Shown here piece after piece: positions 16,949-25,972 of a stretch of 64,000 bases of DNA. Each line of letters begins with the position of its first letter. Position 1 is the first letter of the stretch. The stretch covers positions 1-64,000 of IMG/VR virus record IMGVR_UViG_3300021957_004671, one strand, 5' to 3'. This DNA is from a virus. The notes under the pieces were generated by a model. The model searched no databases. It saw nothing but the letters and a program-made list of their open reading frames with translations, and was not told the DNA's origin. The position numbers and the translations under genes are program-made.

Positions 16949-17356
16949 ATGACAAGAACACAAACACTATTCCCCCGTTCAGCATTTATTGGTTTCGATC
17001 ATCTATTAGATGAGATGAATGTAGCAGTAAAAAGAGCTGGCGATCATTACCCACCACATAACATTATCAAGATAGCCGATGATGAATATACAATTGAGAT
17101 TGCTGTAGCCGGCTTTAGCAGACAAGATATTAAAGTCGAACAGAAAGAACGATCATTAATTGTATCAGGTGTGTATACTAGTAAAGAGCGTGAAGTTATT
17201 CATCGAGGTATTTCGACTCGTAACTTTAAACGCTCGTTTAGACTATCTGAGTATGTCCAGGTAACCGGTGCATCTTTTCAGGACGGTATTCTTGCAATTC
17301 AAATGAAGTTAGAAATCCCAGAAGAGAAGCAGCCTCGTTCTATCAAAATCGATTAA
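16949..17356 (+). CDS. hsp20: Small heat-shock protein Hsp20
   Basis: A 135-residue alpha-crystallin-domain chaperone of the IbpA type. The domain (about 38-125) includes YTIEIAVAGFSRQDIKVEQ, SLIVSG and FKRSFRLSEYV..ASFQDGILAI. Marine T4-like phages often encode Hsp20, thought to help folding during infection. AAGGAG lies 9 nt upstream of the ATG, behind a promoter and a leader hairpin of its own. Confidence 0.94.
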   Translation: MTRTQTLFPRSAFIGFDHLLDEMNVAVKRAGDHYPPHNIIKIADDEYTIEIAVAGFSRQDIKVEQKERSLIVSGVYTSKEREVIHRGISTRNFKRSFRLSEYVQVTGASFQDGILAIQMKLEIPEEKQPRSIKID

Positions 17357-17370
17357 ACGAGGATAAATCA

Positions 17371-17490
17371 ATGTTAAAAAAAGTAAAAGAGCACTTCTGT
17401 TTAGATTCTGCTCTCCACTTGGCACTTTTTGTTTCTACTATGGCACTCATGGTAGTAGCATTAGCGCCGTTGTCAAGACCTTTTGGCTAG
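17371..17490 (+). CDS. Small membrane protein of unknown function
   Basis: A 39-residue ORF: a basic N-terminus (MLKKVKEHF) then one hydrophobic segment (about 14-33). A GAGG site lies upstream. It lies between hsp20 and a late-type promoter motif. No family recognised. Confidence 0.5.
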   Translation: MLKKVKEHFCLDSALHLALFVSTMALMVVALAPLSRPFG

Positions 17491-17498
17491 ACAACAAA

Positions 17499-17506
17499 GC
17501 TAAATA
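17499..17506 (+). promoter_or_regulatory. Putative late promoter GCTAAATA
   Basis: GCTAAATA matches 6 of 8 bases of the T4 late box TATAAATA, and the same octamer recurs ahead of other genes here (30103, 35644, 58039, and reversed at 58016). It precedes the 98-residue gene at 17555; a hairpin lies directly downstream. Confidence 0.45.
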
Positions 17507-17508
17507 GA

Positions 17509-17532
17509 CGGGAGCCTGTAACAGGGCTCCCG
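17509..17532 (+). terminator. GC-rich hairpin in the leader of the 98-residue gene
   Basis: A perfect 8-bp stem (CGGGAGCC with GGCTCCCG) closes an 8-nt loop. There is no T-run after it, so it is either a weak terminator for hsp20-side transcripts or a 5' stabilising hairpin for mRNA started at the GCTAAATA box just upstream. Confidence 0.5.
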
Positions 17533-17554
17533 CAACTTATTAGAGGAGACTAAA

Positions 17555-17851
17555 ATGGCCATTGAACCCTGTTTTACGAAAGAACTTCGTAATATTAATC
17601 CAGAGCTCGAAGATGCTGCTATTGAGGCTGCCAAGACTGCAGCTGAAGCCATCGAAGGTTTTGAAGACATTGCACCACTAACACAACACGTAGTTGGTAT
17701 TGTAATATGTCTAGACACATTAACAGATGAATTAAAAGCAGCATGTGTAGCTGGTGAGCATGAAGCAATCGAAGCTGGTATTGATGCTACTGCTTTAGAA
17801 GACACAACCAAAGAATACTTAAAGGACCGAGTCGGTCTAGATTTTGAATAA
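17555..17851 (+). CDS. Acidic helical protein of unknown function
   Basis: A 98-residue, Ala/Glu-rich acidic protein, mostly helical by composition, with AGAGGAG 8 nt before the ATG. It has its own late-type promoter motif and leader hairpin, suggesting strong expression. No known family or motif is recognised. Confidence 0.65.
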   Translation: MAIEPCFTKELRNINPELEDAAIEAAKTAAEAIEGFEDIAPLTQHVVGIVICLDTLTDELKAACVAGEHEAIEAGIDATALEDTTKEYLKDRVGLDFE

Positions 17852-17856
17852 AGTAG

Positions 17857-17885
17857 TTGCCGTTTAAACGGTTTCTCTATATAAT
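17857..17885 (+). promoter_or_regulatory. Sigma70-like promoter of DNA polymerase gene (leaderless)
   Basis: TTGCCG at 17857-17862 and TATAAT at 17880-17885 are 17 nt apart. Start of transcription is expected near 17892, the A of the gp43 ATG, so the mRNA would have no leader. A 12-bp palindrome (CCGTTTAAACGG, 17860-17871) covers the end of the -35 box. Confidence 0.75.
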
Positions 17886-17891
17886 GTAATA

Positions 17892-20387
17892 ATGCGATTC
17901 TATACTAACGTTCAATTAATTGGTGATAAGATACTCCATCGTGGGTATGAAGATGGCAAGCGCTTCAGTTATATGGAGCCTTGCCGTCCTTATCTTTTTG
18001 TTTCACCCTATAACGGTCCTACCGACTACTTCACGTTGGACGGTAAACCTGTCAAACGAATTGACTTCGAAACCCCTTACGAAGCTCAAAACTTTATCAA
18101 GCGTAGAAAAGATGTAGGTAACTCTCAAGTACATGGGCTACCCATGTTTGCTTATACCTATATTAACGATAACTATAAAGATGTCGAATATGATGCTGAT
18201 GCGATTCGAGTTATTAATATCGATATCGAGGTCGCTGCTGATGAAGGCTTCCCTGATATCAATCTAGCTGATAAAGAGATTACTGCTATTGCTTTCAAAT
18301 TTAGAGATAAGTTTGTTGTCATTGGTGGTCAACCTTATACTCCTAAACAAGATAACGTCCATTATATTCAAGCTACTAGCGAAGCTAATCTACTGATGAG
18401 GTTTGTTGACGCTTATCGAGCTGTTGATCCTGATGTTATTACTGGATGGAATGTTGAGCAGTTCGATATACCGTATATCATTAACCGTATTAAGAGAGTG
18501 CTTGGTGATGAGTTTGCTAAGAAGCTATCTCCTTTCGGTAAGTTACGTGAGCGTCGTGTTGTTATTGCTGGTCGTGAGAATCTATTCTATGAACCTCTAG
18601 GTGTTTCTACTCTCTGCTACTTGCAAATGTATCGTAAGTTTACATTCGTAATGCGTGATAGTTATAGTCTTAATAATATTGCTCATATTGAACTCGATGA
18701 AAAGAAGCTTGACTACTCAGAGCATGATAGTCTATTTGACTTATATAAGCATGACTGGGAAAAGTTTATTGACTACAATATTCAAGACGTTGAGCTAGTT
18801 GCTCGTCTAGATGATAAGCTTAAACTTATTGAGCAGGTATATGCGATTGCGTATGATGCTAAAGTTAATTATCAAGATACGTTTACTTCAGTACGAATGT
18901 GGGACTTGATTATTCATAACCATCTTATGAATAAGAATATTGTTGTACCTCAATTTAATATGGTCGAGAAAGAACGTCAAGCTGAAGGTGCTCACGTTAA
19001 AGATCCTATGGTGGGTATGAGTAAGTGGGTAGTATCTTTTGACCTTAACTCTCTATACCCTCATTTAATTATGCAGTATAATATCTCACCTGAGACTTGG
19101 AAGGGTAAGATAGGAGCAGCGCCTTCTATAACTGATATTATTGAGAAGAGAGCTTGGGATGCTTATAGTGAGGAGTTAGAGGCTCGTAATGTAGCTGTGG
19201 CTGCAACTGGTGACTTATACGATAAAGACTATAAAGGTTTCCTCCCTACTCTTATGCAGAGTATGTATGATGATCGAGTTGTATGGAAGAATCGAATGCT
19301 TGATTATAAGCGTGAGTATGAGAAGAAGCCTTCAGAGGAACTTACTAAGAAGATTGCTCAATGTCATAATATGCAATTGGCTAAAAAGATTCAACTTAAC
19401 TCAGCTTATGGTGCGTTAGGTAACCAATACTTTAGATGGTTTGATCTTAAGTATGCTGAGTCGATTACTAAAGGTGGTCAGTTATCTATTCGTTGGATTG
19501 AGAAAGCTCTTAATGAATGGCTTAATAAGACTCTCGGTACTGAGAATGAAGACTTCGTTGTTGCTATTGATACTGACTCTGTTTATATTACCTTAGAGAA
19601 ACTAGTTAATAAAGTATACCCTGATGGTGCAGATGATAATAAGATTGTTGACTTCCTAGATAAGTCTTGTGATGAGATTATTGAACCTATTATTGATAAA
19701 TCTTATCAGCAACTTGCTACGTATGTAAATGCTACTGAGAATAAGATGTTCATGAAGCGAGAGAACATCGGTAATAAAGCTATATGGACTGCTAAGAAGC
19801 GTTATATTATGAACGTGTTTGACTCCGAGGGAGTTAGATATGAAGAACCTAAGCTTAAGATTATGGGCATTGAGGCTGTACGATCTAGTACGCCTTCTTC
19901 TTGTCGAGAGAATATTAAGAAGGCTTTGCTTGTGATAATGAATCAGAGTGAAGAAGAGCTTATTCAATTCATTGAAAGCTTCCGTGAAGAGTTTAGATCT
20001 TTACCTTTCGAAGATATTGCTTCACCGCGCGGTTGTAGAGGTTTAAATAAGTATATTGATGCTGCGATGATTTATAAGAAGGGTACTCCGTTACATGTAC
20101 GTGGTGCTTTGATGTATAATCATTTACTGGTTGAGCATAAGATTGAGCGCTTTCAACCTGTGCAAGAAGGTGATAAGGTTAAGTATATTTACTTAAAGTT
20201 ACCTAACCCTTCTCGCGAAAACGTTATTGCTGTATCCGGTCAGTTACCAAGGCAGTTAGGATTAGATAAGTATATTGACTATGATAAGCAATTTGATAAA
20301 GCGTTCCTTGATCCTATGCGTACTATTATTGAAGCGATTGGATGGAATGTTGAAAAGCAAATGACCTTGGAGTCATTCTTCGGATAA
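17892..20387 (+). CDS. 43: DNA polymerase gp43 (family B)
   Basis: 831 residues, slightly shorter than T4 gp43. The 3'-5' exonuclease motifs are INIDIEV (Asp111, Glu113), ITGWNVEQFDIPYI and YNIQDVELV. Polymerase motif A is SFDLNSLYP (about 383), motif B QLNSAYGALGN (about 500) and motif C DTDS (about 560), so the enzyme looks intact. No Shine-Dalgarno site precedes the ATG, and the promoter places the transcript start at the start codon. Replicates the phage genome with the gp45 clamp. Confidence 0.97.
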   Translation: MRFYTNVQLIGDKILHRGYEDGKRFSYMEPCRPYLFVSPYNGPTDYFTLDGKPVKRIDFETPYEAQNFIKRRKDVGNSQVHGLPMFAYTYINDNYKDVEYDADAIRVINIDIEVAADEGFPDINLADKEITAIAFKFRDKFVVIGGQPYTPKQDNVHYIQATSEANLLMRFVDAYRAVDPDVITGWNVEQFDIPYIINRIKRVLGDEFAKKLSPFGKLRERRVVIAGRENLFYEPLGVSTLCYLQMYRKFTFVMRDSYSLNNIAHIELDEKKLDYSEHDSLFDLYKHDWEKFIDYNIQDVELVARLDDKLKLIEQVYAIAYDAKVNYQDTFTSVRMWDLIIHNHLMNKNIVVPQFNMVEKERQAEGAHVKDPMVGMSKWVVSFDLNSLYPHLIMQYNISPETWKGKIGAAPSITDIIEKRAWDAYSEELEARNVAVAATGDLYDKDYKGFLPTLMQSMYDDRVVWKNRMLDYKREYEKKPSEELTKKIAQCHNMQLAKKIQLNSAYGALGNQYFRWFDLKYAESITKGGQLSIRWIEKALNEWLNKTLGTENEDFVVAIDTDSVYITLEKLVNKVYPDGADDNKIVDFLDKSCDEIIEPIIDKSYQQLATYVNATENKMFMKRENIGNKAIWTAKKRYIMNVFDSEGVRYEEPKLKIMGIEAVRSSTPSSCRENIKKALLVIMNQSEEELIQFIESFREEFRSLPFEDIASPRGCRGLNKYIDAAMIYKKGTPLHVRGALMYNHLLVEHKIERFQPVQEGDKVKYIYLKLPNPSRENVIAVSGQLPRQLGLDKYIDYDKQFDKAFLDPMRTIIEAIGWNVEKQMTLESFFG

Positions 20388-20393
20388 AATAAT

Positions 20394-20606
20394 ATGACAT
20401 TACCTAATGAACGTAAATGGGCTGTTGAAAATACTAGATTGTTTTTAATTAATTTAATGGACCCAAAGAAAACGCCACGTGTACCTAAAGCAGTAAGAAA
20501 AGAAGCTTATCGCTGCCTGAGACATTATCCAGGCGATTATCATATGGATAAGGCAGCAGAAGAAGCACCAGCAGTGTTTGGCAATTGGGATGGTGAATTT
20601 AAATGA
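20394..20606 (+). CDS. Small conserved protein, BPSL0761-like
   Basis: A 70-residue protein with the pattern LPNERKWAV..TR.FL, TPRVPKAVRKEAYRCLRHYP, which resembles the BPSL0761 family of unknown function found in bacteria and phages. It lies 6 nt after gp43 and overlaps the next gene by 4 nt. Confidence 0.6.
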   Translation: MTLPNERKWAVENTRLFLINLMDPKKTPRVPKAVRKEAYRCLRHYPGDYHMDKAAEEAPAVFGNWDGEFK

Positions 20607-20968
20607 ACTTAATTAGAAACGCATTACAAACCCCAGATGGGACTATTTTAGAATCTACTCATAGACACGACTATAAGACATATACTGATGCAAACGGCAA
20701 AGAGTATATGGTTGATGGTGGGCTTTCATATCTTCGAAGATCAATTCATGAAGATCAGAAAGATATTTCCTTATACGATAATGAACCTCATGAAGTTCAA
20801 GCTTCAGTTTTAAAGTGGGGCACTTATGGTATTAATGGAGACCAGCCATTGAGTTTTATAAGTATTAGCGATATGGATATTGATCATATTGTAAATGTAT
20901 TAGGAATGGGTAATATAAGTCCTGCTCACAAAAAGTGTATGGAAAACGAATTAAAGAATAGGAGATAA
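20603..20968 (+). CDS. Conserved phage protein of unknown function
   Basis: A 121-residue soluble protein beginning MNLIRNALQTPDGTILES and containing KEYMVDGGLSYLRRS. This type of protein recurs in T4-like phages near replication genes as far as I recall, but no function is known. It overlaps the preceding gene by 4 nt. Confidence 0.6.
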   Translation: MNLIRNALQTPDGTILESTHRHDYKTYTDANGKEYMVDGGLSYLRRSIHEDQKDISLYDNEPHEVQASVLKWGTYGINGDQPLSFISISDMDIDHIVNVLGMGNISPAHKKCMENELKNRR

Positions 20969-20969
20969 A

Positions 20970-21239
20970 ATGGCTAAAGAATATAATTTTGATTTCGGAT
21001 TCTCAGCGATGGATGAGGATGAACTAGAAGCAGTACAACAAGCATCTGCTCAAGTCACAGAAGCAGCCAGTAACGCTGTTGATATTGAAAACCGATTAAA
21101 TACATTATATAATATGGTACAACCTCTTCTAAACAACTTAAAAGCTAATCCAGAAAAGGGTTACATTTACTGGCCTAATAGATTAGAAAAGATTGAGACA
21201 TTTAGTGACGCAATAGATAAGGTTTACAACGGTAAGTAA
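20970..21239 (+). CDS. Small acidic helical protein of unknown function
   Basis: An 89-residue protein: acidic N-terminus (YNFDFGFSAMDEDELEAV), a coiled-coil-like middle and a C-terminal GYIYWPNRLEKIETF segment. That last element is familiar from small proteins of marine T4-like phages, function unknown. It starts one base after the preceding stop. Confidence 0.55.
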   Translation: MAKEYNFDFGFSAMDEDELEAVQQASAQVTEAASNAVDIENRLNTLYNMVQPLLNNLKANPEKGYIYWPNRLEKIETFSDAIDKVYNGK

Positions 21240-21242
21240 AAT

Positions 21243-22019
21243 ATGAAAGACCTTTTTAGTATACCGCTGTATCATGAAAATATACTGAATAATAGTTGCT
21301 CTGATGAACTTAATGTAAAGGACATTAATCAATCTGTTATAGATGATTGCGTTGATTTTTATCTTAAAAAGCAAGAGAACTTAGAAGGTACAGATACTAC
21401 TAATCAGACTATAGTACGTACTACTAGTCTTTTTGATGTAAATGGTGAATGGGTTTCTGCAGCTGGAGGCGTAGCAATGACACCGGTTAAGAACTGGTCA
21501 TTGTTAGAGTCAGCTATTACTAGAGAAATTACTAACTATGTAAATTATATTTCGAAATATAATGCACTTAAGAAGAGTACTGAATGGGCTAATGAGACTT
21601 GGTTTAATGTATTAGAGAAGAGTGATACATATGCATGGCATGATCATAACCTATACTTTATTTCTTGCGTTTATTATCCCTCTGAAGGTCCTGGCAATCT
21701 ACCAATTATTTTTAAATCGCCAATGTCTGGTATTATTAATACCTGGTGGCCCGGTCCTACGTTCGGTCGACCAGACATGGATAGATGGAATCAAGAGGTA
21801 GTTATATATCCTAAGAAAGGTGATTTAATTATCTTTCCATCGTGGCTTGAGCATACTGTTAATACTCCTACTCATAGCTTTACTAAGACATCTGAGATGG
21901 TCGATATGAGCTTTGGTCATACTCAAAGAGATAATAGTGTATCATCAGATGATCCTTATAGAGTATCAATTAATGGTAACTATGGATTGAAAGAGGTTAT
22001 AGATGACATTTCTAAATAA
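21243..22019 (+). CDS. 2OG/Fe(II) oxygenase-like protein, first of a tandem pair
   Basis: A 258-residue protein with the layout of the TIGR02466/2OG-FeII_Oxy_5 group: WFNVLEKSDTYAWHDHNLYFISCVYY, FKSPMSG, then GDLIIFPSWLEHTV, giving proximal and distal metal-binding histidines. The next gene is a diverged copy with the same blocks, so the pair arose by duplication. Substrate unknown. It ends with a 17-nt overlap into the copy. Confidence 0.65.
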   Translation: MKDLFSIPLYHENILNNSCSDELNVKDINQSVIDDCVDFYLKKQENLEGTDTTNQTIVRTTSLFDVNGEWVSAAGGVAMTPVKNWSLLESAITREITNYVNYISKYNALKKSTEWANETWFNVLEKSDTYAWHDHNLYFISCVYYPSEGPGNLPIIFKSPMSGIINTWWPGPTFGRPDMDRWNQEVVIYPKKGDLIIFPSWLEHTVNTPTHSFTKTSEMVDMSFGHTQRDNSVSSDDPYRVSINGNYGLKEVIDDISK

Positions 22020-22779
22020 CATGAGTATACCACTTAAGGTGGTTGACATATATGAAGAAAAGTTATTTAATAGATTAAGTACTTCTATTATGGACCAATA
22101 TAATTCTCGTGAACTTAAAGATGGTGTGCAATCTCATCTCAATTTACTAGACGAGAAGCAAGATAAAGGTTCAGGTGCTGATCCACTATCTCTTACAGAT
22201 GGTGGTGATGAGATAAAGAAGATAGTAAGACGTGAGATGGTTAAGTACTGTGAGGATCTCGGAGCAGATAAAAGGTTCGTTTATCAAAAGCTTAATTCTG
22301 ACTACGGTATTAGTTGGTGGAATGTATTAGAGAATAAAAAGGATTGGTATCCGATTCATGATCATCGTAACTGGTTTGTATCAGCTGTACTCTATGTAAA
22401 GGTTAACATTAATCAACAACCAACACGATTCAAATCTCCGTTAACTGGATTAATGGATAGCTGGTTTAGACCAGCAGGTAGAATGTTTGGAGTAGGTACT
22501 AATTGTGCACAAGAGTATGACCATTTCGGTACCTCAGGTCAATTACTTATATTCCCACCTTGGTTAGATCATTCAGTTCCTCCAATCATGCCTAAAGAGA
22601 TTGCATCAGTTTTAGAGAACAGTAAACTACCTGGAGTGGATGGAGCGAAGGCTAGATATCAAAAAGCAATAAATGGTAAGACGCCAGTTAGAAGAAACAT
22701 CTCGAATTCATCTATCCTTTGCGATGACAAAGATGAACAAGAAAATGAACCAAGAATTTCAATTGCATTTAATTTTTAA
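22003..22779 (+). CDS. 2OG/Fe(II) oxygenase-like protein, second of a tandem pair
   Basis: A 258-residue protein with the same ordered blocks as its neighbour: WWNVLENKKDWYPIHDHRNWFVSAVLY, FKSPLTGLMDSWF, GQLLIFPPWLDHSV. Both keep the HDH metal-site pattern, though overall identity looks low. The start at 22003 overlaps the upstream gene; an ATG at 22021 is an alternative. The protein ends just before the uvsX promoter. Confidence 0.62.
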   Translation: MTFLNNMSIPLKVVDIYEEKLFNRLSTSIMDQYNSRELKDGVQSHLNLLDEKQDKGSGADPLSLTDGGDEIKKIVRREMVKYCEDLGADKRFVYQKLNSDYGISWWNVLENKKDWYPIHDHRNWFVSAVLYVKVNINQQPTRFKSPLTGLMDSWFRPAGRMFGVGTNCAQEYDHFGTSGQLLIFPPWLDHSVPPIMPKEIASVLENSKLPGVDGAKARYQKAINGKTPVRRNISNSSILCDDKDEQENEPRISIAFNF

Positions 22780-22780
22780 G

Positions 22781-22809
22781 TTGACTTTAAAGTCAAGCTA
22801 TACTATAAT
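22781..22809 (+). promoter_or_regulatory. Sigma70-like promoter of uvsX with a palindrome over the -35 box
   Basis: TTGACT at 22781-22786 and TATAAT at 22804-22809 are 17 nt apart. Bases 22781-22796 form a perfect 16-bp palindrome (TTGACTTTAAAGTCAA), which could be an operator. AAGGAG follows at 22821-22826 before the uvsX ATG. Confidence 0.75.
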
Positions 22810-22832
22810 AGGTGATCATTAAGGAGTACGTT

Positions 22833-23918
22833 ATGAGTAAGAATAATTTTTTTAGAGATTTAGTTGAAGATATTAAAGATGAGGATACCGTAATTGCAGC
22901 TGACGGTACCGGCTCTGCCGAGTTTACAGGAACGATTGATACTGGTTCCTATATCCTAAATGCTGCTTTATCAGGCTCTATCTATGGCGGTGTACCTAAT
23001 AATAAGGTTACAGCTTTTGCTGGTGAATCCGCTACTGGTAAGACGTTTTTTGTATTAGGTGTTGTACAGCACTTTCTGGCTACTAATCCAGATGCAGGTG
23101 TTGTATATTATGATACTGAGGCGGCTGTTACTAAAGGTATGATGGAGTCAAGAGGGATTGATACCTCGCGAGTTATTCTCGCTGAGCCTGATACTATTCA
23201 AACCTTCCGTCATCATGCGCTTAAAGTTATTGATGCTTACGAGAAGCAACCTAAGGGTCGCCGCCCTCCAATGATGTTTGTACTTGATTCTCTAGGCCTA
23301 CTGTCTACTACTAAAGAGATGGAAGACACCGTCAGCGGTAAGGAGACAAGGGATATGACTAAGGCTCAGCTTATTAAGGCGACCTTTAGAGTACTTACGC
23401 TTAAGTTAGCTAAGGTACGTATTCCTATGTTGGTTACTAACCATGTCTATGATGTTATAGGTTCATATGTTCCTATGAAAGAGATTGGTGGTGGTACTGG
23501 TCTAAAGTATGCTGCGTCGTCTATTGTGATGCTAGGTAAGAAGAAAGATAGAGAAGGTACTGATGTAGTAGGTAATATTATTAAATGTACTATGCATAAG
23601 TCTCGTCTTACTAAAGAGCAGACTAAGACAGAAGTACGACTATCGTTCACTAAAGGTCTCGATCGTTATTATGGTCTAGTAGGTCTTGCTGTAAAGTATG
23701 ATATCTTTAAGAAAGTATCTACTCGTATTGAATTGCCTGATGGTACTAAAACGTTTGAGAAATCTATCTATAAGGATCCAGAGAAATACTTTACTGAAGA
23801 TATTCTTACCAGGCTTAATGAAGCTGCTAAGAAAGAATACTGCTACGGTACAGAAGACGATCCTGCAGATATTGAAGCTGAAGAAGTTGATTTGGAGCTA
23901 GTCGAACAAAATGATTGA
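22833..23918 (+). CDS. uvsX: RecA-like recombinase UvsX
   Basis: 361 residues; Walker A is GESATGKT (about 64-71), Walker B is PMMFVLDSLG, and LVTNHVYDV and GGGTGLKYAASS match the UvsX core. It catalyses strand exchange for recombination-dependent replication and repair. The ATG at 22833 was chosen because AAGGAG lies 6 nt upstream; an in-frame GTG at 22812 lacks a site. It overlaps the helicase gene by 8 nt. Confidence 0.95.
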   Translation: MSKNNFFRDLVEDIKDEDTVIAADGTGSAEFTGTIDTGSYILNAALSGSIYGGVPNNKVTAFAGESATGKTFFVLGVVQHFLATNPDAGVVYYDTEAAVTKGMMESRGIDTSRVILAEPDTIQTFRHHALKVIDAYEKQPKGRRPPMMFVLDSLGLLSTTKEMEDTVSGKETRDMTKAQLIKATFRVLTLKLAKVRIPMLVTNHVYDVIGSYVPMKEIGGGTGLKYAASSIVMLGKKKDREGTDVVGNIIKCTMHKSRLTKEQTKTEVRLSFTKGLDRYYGLVGLAVKYDIFKKVSTRIELPDGTKTFEKSIYKDPEKYFTEDILTRLNEAAKKEYCYGTEDDPADIEAEEVDLELVEQND

Positions 23919-25278
23919 GAAAAGTATTTTCAACGGTCTGCTAAACGATGAAGAGTACGTTAGAAAAACTATACCTTATCTTAAGGAAGATTACTTTTCT
24001 GATCTTGTCGATAAAAAGCTCTTCCTTCTATTCAAAGACTACTATGAGAAGTTTGGTGTTCTACCCTCTAAGGATGCTCTGTTAATTGAGTTATCTGCTC
24101 GTAGTGGTTTGAGTGATGAGCAAGTATCTAATGCATGTGAAGTTATTAGATCTCTCGTACCTGTTGAAGAGAAAGATCGTGAATGGTTAGTTGAAACGAC
24201 TGAGAAGTTCTGTCAAGAAAAAGCTGTCTATAATGCTATTATGGATAGTATTCAGATCATTGATAATAAGAGTCCGGAAGATAAAGGTGCTATTCCGCAG
24301 CTGTTATCTGATGCTCTTTCAGTATCGTTTGATACCCATATCGGTCATGACTTTATTGAGGACGCTACTGCACGTCATGAGTTCTATAATGCAAAAGAAG
24401 TTAAGATACCTTTTGATATCGATCTACTTAATAAAGTCACTAAAGGGGGTCTATCTACGAAGACTCTTAATATAGCTCTTGCTGGCACTGGTGTTGGTAA
24501 GTCGCTATTCATGTGTCATTGCGCTGCTGCTAATCTTGTACAAGGCCGAAACGTACTCTATATCACCTTAGAAATGGCTGAAGAGAAGATTGCAGAGCGC
24601 ATTGACGCTAACCTACTTAATGTTACTATGGATGAACTTAAAATGCTTCCTAAGGATGCATATGATAAGAAGATTGAAAGAGTATCGAGTAAGACTAAAG
24701 GTAAGCTTATTGTTAAAGAGTATCCTACTGCTTCTGCTCATACTGGTCACTTTAGACATCTATTAAATGAACTAAAACTTAAGAAAGGTTTCAAGCCTGA
24801 TATTATCTATGTTGACTATCTAAATATCTGTTCATCTGCTCGCATTAAAGGTGCTGCAGTTAACTCTTATACATATGTTAAGGCGATCGCTGAAGAGCTG
24901 AGAGGACTAGCTGTTGAATGGGCAGTACCTATTGTATCTGCTACTCAGACTACTCGTTCTGGTTATACTAATACAGATGTAGGACTTGAAGATACTTCTG
25001 AATCGTTCGGACTGCCTGCTACTGCTGACTTTATGTTTGCTATTATCTCTACAGAAGAGCTAGAAGATATGGCTCAAGTAATGTTTAAGCAGCTTAAGAA
25101 TCGATACTCTGACCCTAACTATAATAAACGTTTTGTAGTAGGTATTGATAGAGCGAAGATGAGACTATATGATGTAGAGCAAAATGCTCAAGAAGATATA
25201 GTAGATGATGGACCTGCATTTGATAATAGTCATGCTGGTCAAACGATAATGGCTGAGAAGTTTAACGGATTTAAATAA
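23911..25278 (+). CDS. 41: Replicative DNA helicase gp41 (DnaB family)
   Basis: A 455-residue RecA-fold helicase: an N-terminal helical domain, Walker A GTGVGKS (about 192-198), YITLEMAEEKIAERI, and Walker B PDIIYVDYLN. The Arg-finger region near SATQTTRSGY is present. It unwinds the fork and recruits the primase encoded at 41.9 kb. Its start overlaps the uvsX stop. Confidence 0.95.
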   Translation: MIEKSIFNGLLNDEEYVRKTIPYLKEDYFSDLVDKKLFLLFKDYYEKFGVLPSKDALLIELSARSGLSDEQVSNACEVIRSLVPVEEKDREWLVETTEKFCQEKAVYNAIMDSIQIIDNKSPEDKGAIPQLLSDALSVSFDTHIGHDFIEDATARHEFYNAKEVKIPFDIDLLNKVTKGGLSTKTLNIALAGTGVGKSLFMCHCAAANLVQGRNVLYITLEMAEEKIAERIDANLLNVTMDELKMLPKDAYDKKIERVSSKTKGKLIVKEYPTASAHTGHFRHLLNELKLKKGFKPDIIYVDYLNICSSARIKGAAVNSYTYVKAIAEELRGLAVEWAVPIVSATQTTRSGYTNTDVGLEDTSESFGLPATADFMFAIISTEELEDMAQVMFKQLKNRYSDPNYNKRFVVGIDRAKMRLYDVEQNAQEDIVDDGPAFDNSHAGQTIMAEKFNGFK

Positions 25279-25285
25279 TAAGTAG

Positions 25286-25314
25286 TTGCCTTAAAACGTG
25301 TATGATACTATTAT
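25286..25314 (+). promoter_or_regulatory. Sigma70-like promoter upstream of the 209-residue gene
   Basis: TTGCCT at 25286-25291 and TATTAT at 25309-25314 are 17 nt apart. Transcription would start near 25321, leaving about 22 nt of leader with AAAGG before the ATG. The AGTAGTTGCC context is the same as at 17853 and 26520. Confidence 0.7.
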
Positions 25315-25342
25315 AAGTAATCATTAACGAAAAGGTAACTAT

Positions 25343-25972
25343 ATGAATATTTTTATACTTGATCAAGACCCTAAGCAAGCAGCTATGATGATGTGTGATA
25401 AGCATATCAATAAGATGATTATCGAATCTCAGCAGATACTATCCTGTGTATTAGATAAACGATATCAAGAGCGACATCTATCTAAGGATAAAGATGCTCT
25501 TACTCCCTCCAAACAATTAGGTCTACCTCAATACCCTAAAGCTCATGCTAAGCATCCTTGTACATTATGGGCGCTAGAATCTCGTGCTAACTTTAAGTGG
25601 TTACTTAAGCATACTAGACAGTTAGTATCTGAGTATAGTTTCCGTTACCGTGAGCGTAATGGCGCTAGAAAAGTTCATTCGTTAGAAGGCAATCTCTGCA
25701 TCTACGAAGCTCAAGGTCAGTATCTAAGCTTCCCTAAGGCTAAACTTACTCCCTTTGCTCAAGCCATGCCTGTAGATTATAAAGAGCCTGGTAATGCAGT
25801 TGCTGCTTATCGTACTTACTATCTTATGGATAAGTCGTTCGCTAAGTGGGAAAAGCATCGTGGTGTTCCTACGTGGTATAAATATGGACGTCTAATGATG
25901 CTTCATCAAACCCGCGGGTTCCTTTTACGGAGTACTTTTAATGAAACTATTGAAAGCAAGTTTGCGGCTTAA
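25343..25972 (+). CDS. Conserved phage protein of unknown function
   Basis: A 209-residue protein beginning MNIFILDQDPKQAAMMMCDKHINKMIIES, a start I associate with a family found across tailed phages with no established role. His-, Lys- and Trp-rich segments (HAKHPCTLWALES, FKWLLKHTRQL) suggest a nucleic-acid enzyme or a metal site, but this is not established. It has its own promoter and overlaps the next gene by one base. Confidence 0.6.
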   Translation: MNIFILDQDPKQAAMMMCDKHINKMIIESQQILSCVLDKRYQERHLSKDKDALTPSKQLGLPQYPKAHAKHPCTLWALESRANFKWLLKHTRQLVSEYSFRYRERNGARKVHSLEGNLCIYEAQGQYLSFPKAKLTPFAQAMPVDYKEPGNAVAAYRTYYLMDKSFAKWEKHRGVPTWYKYGRLMMLHQTRGFLLRSTFNETIESKFAA

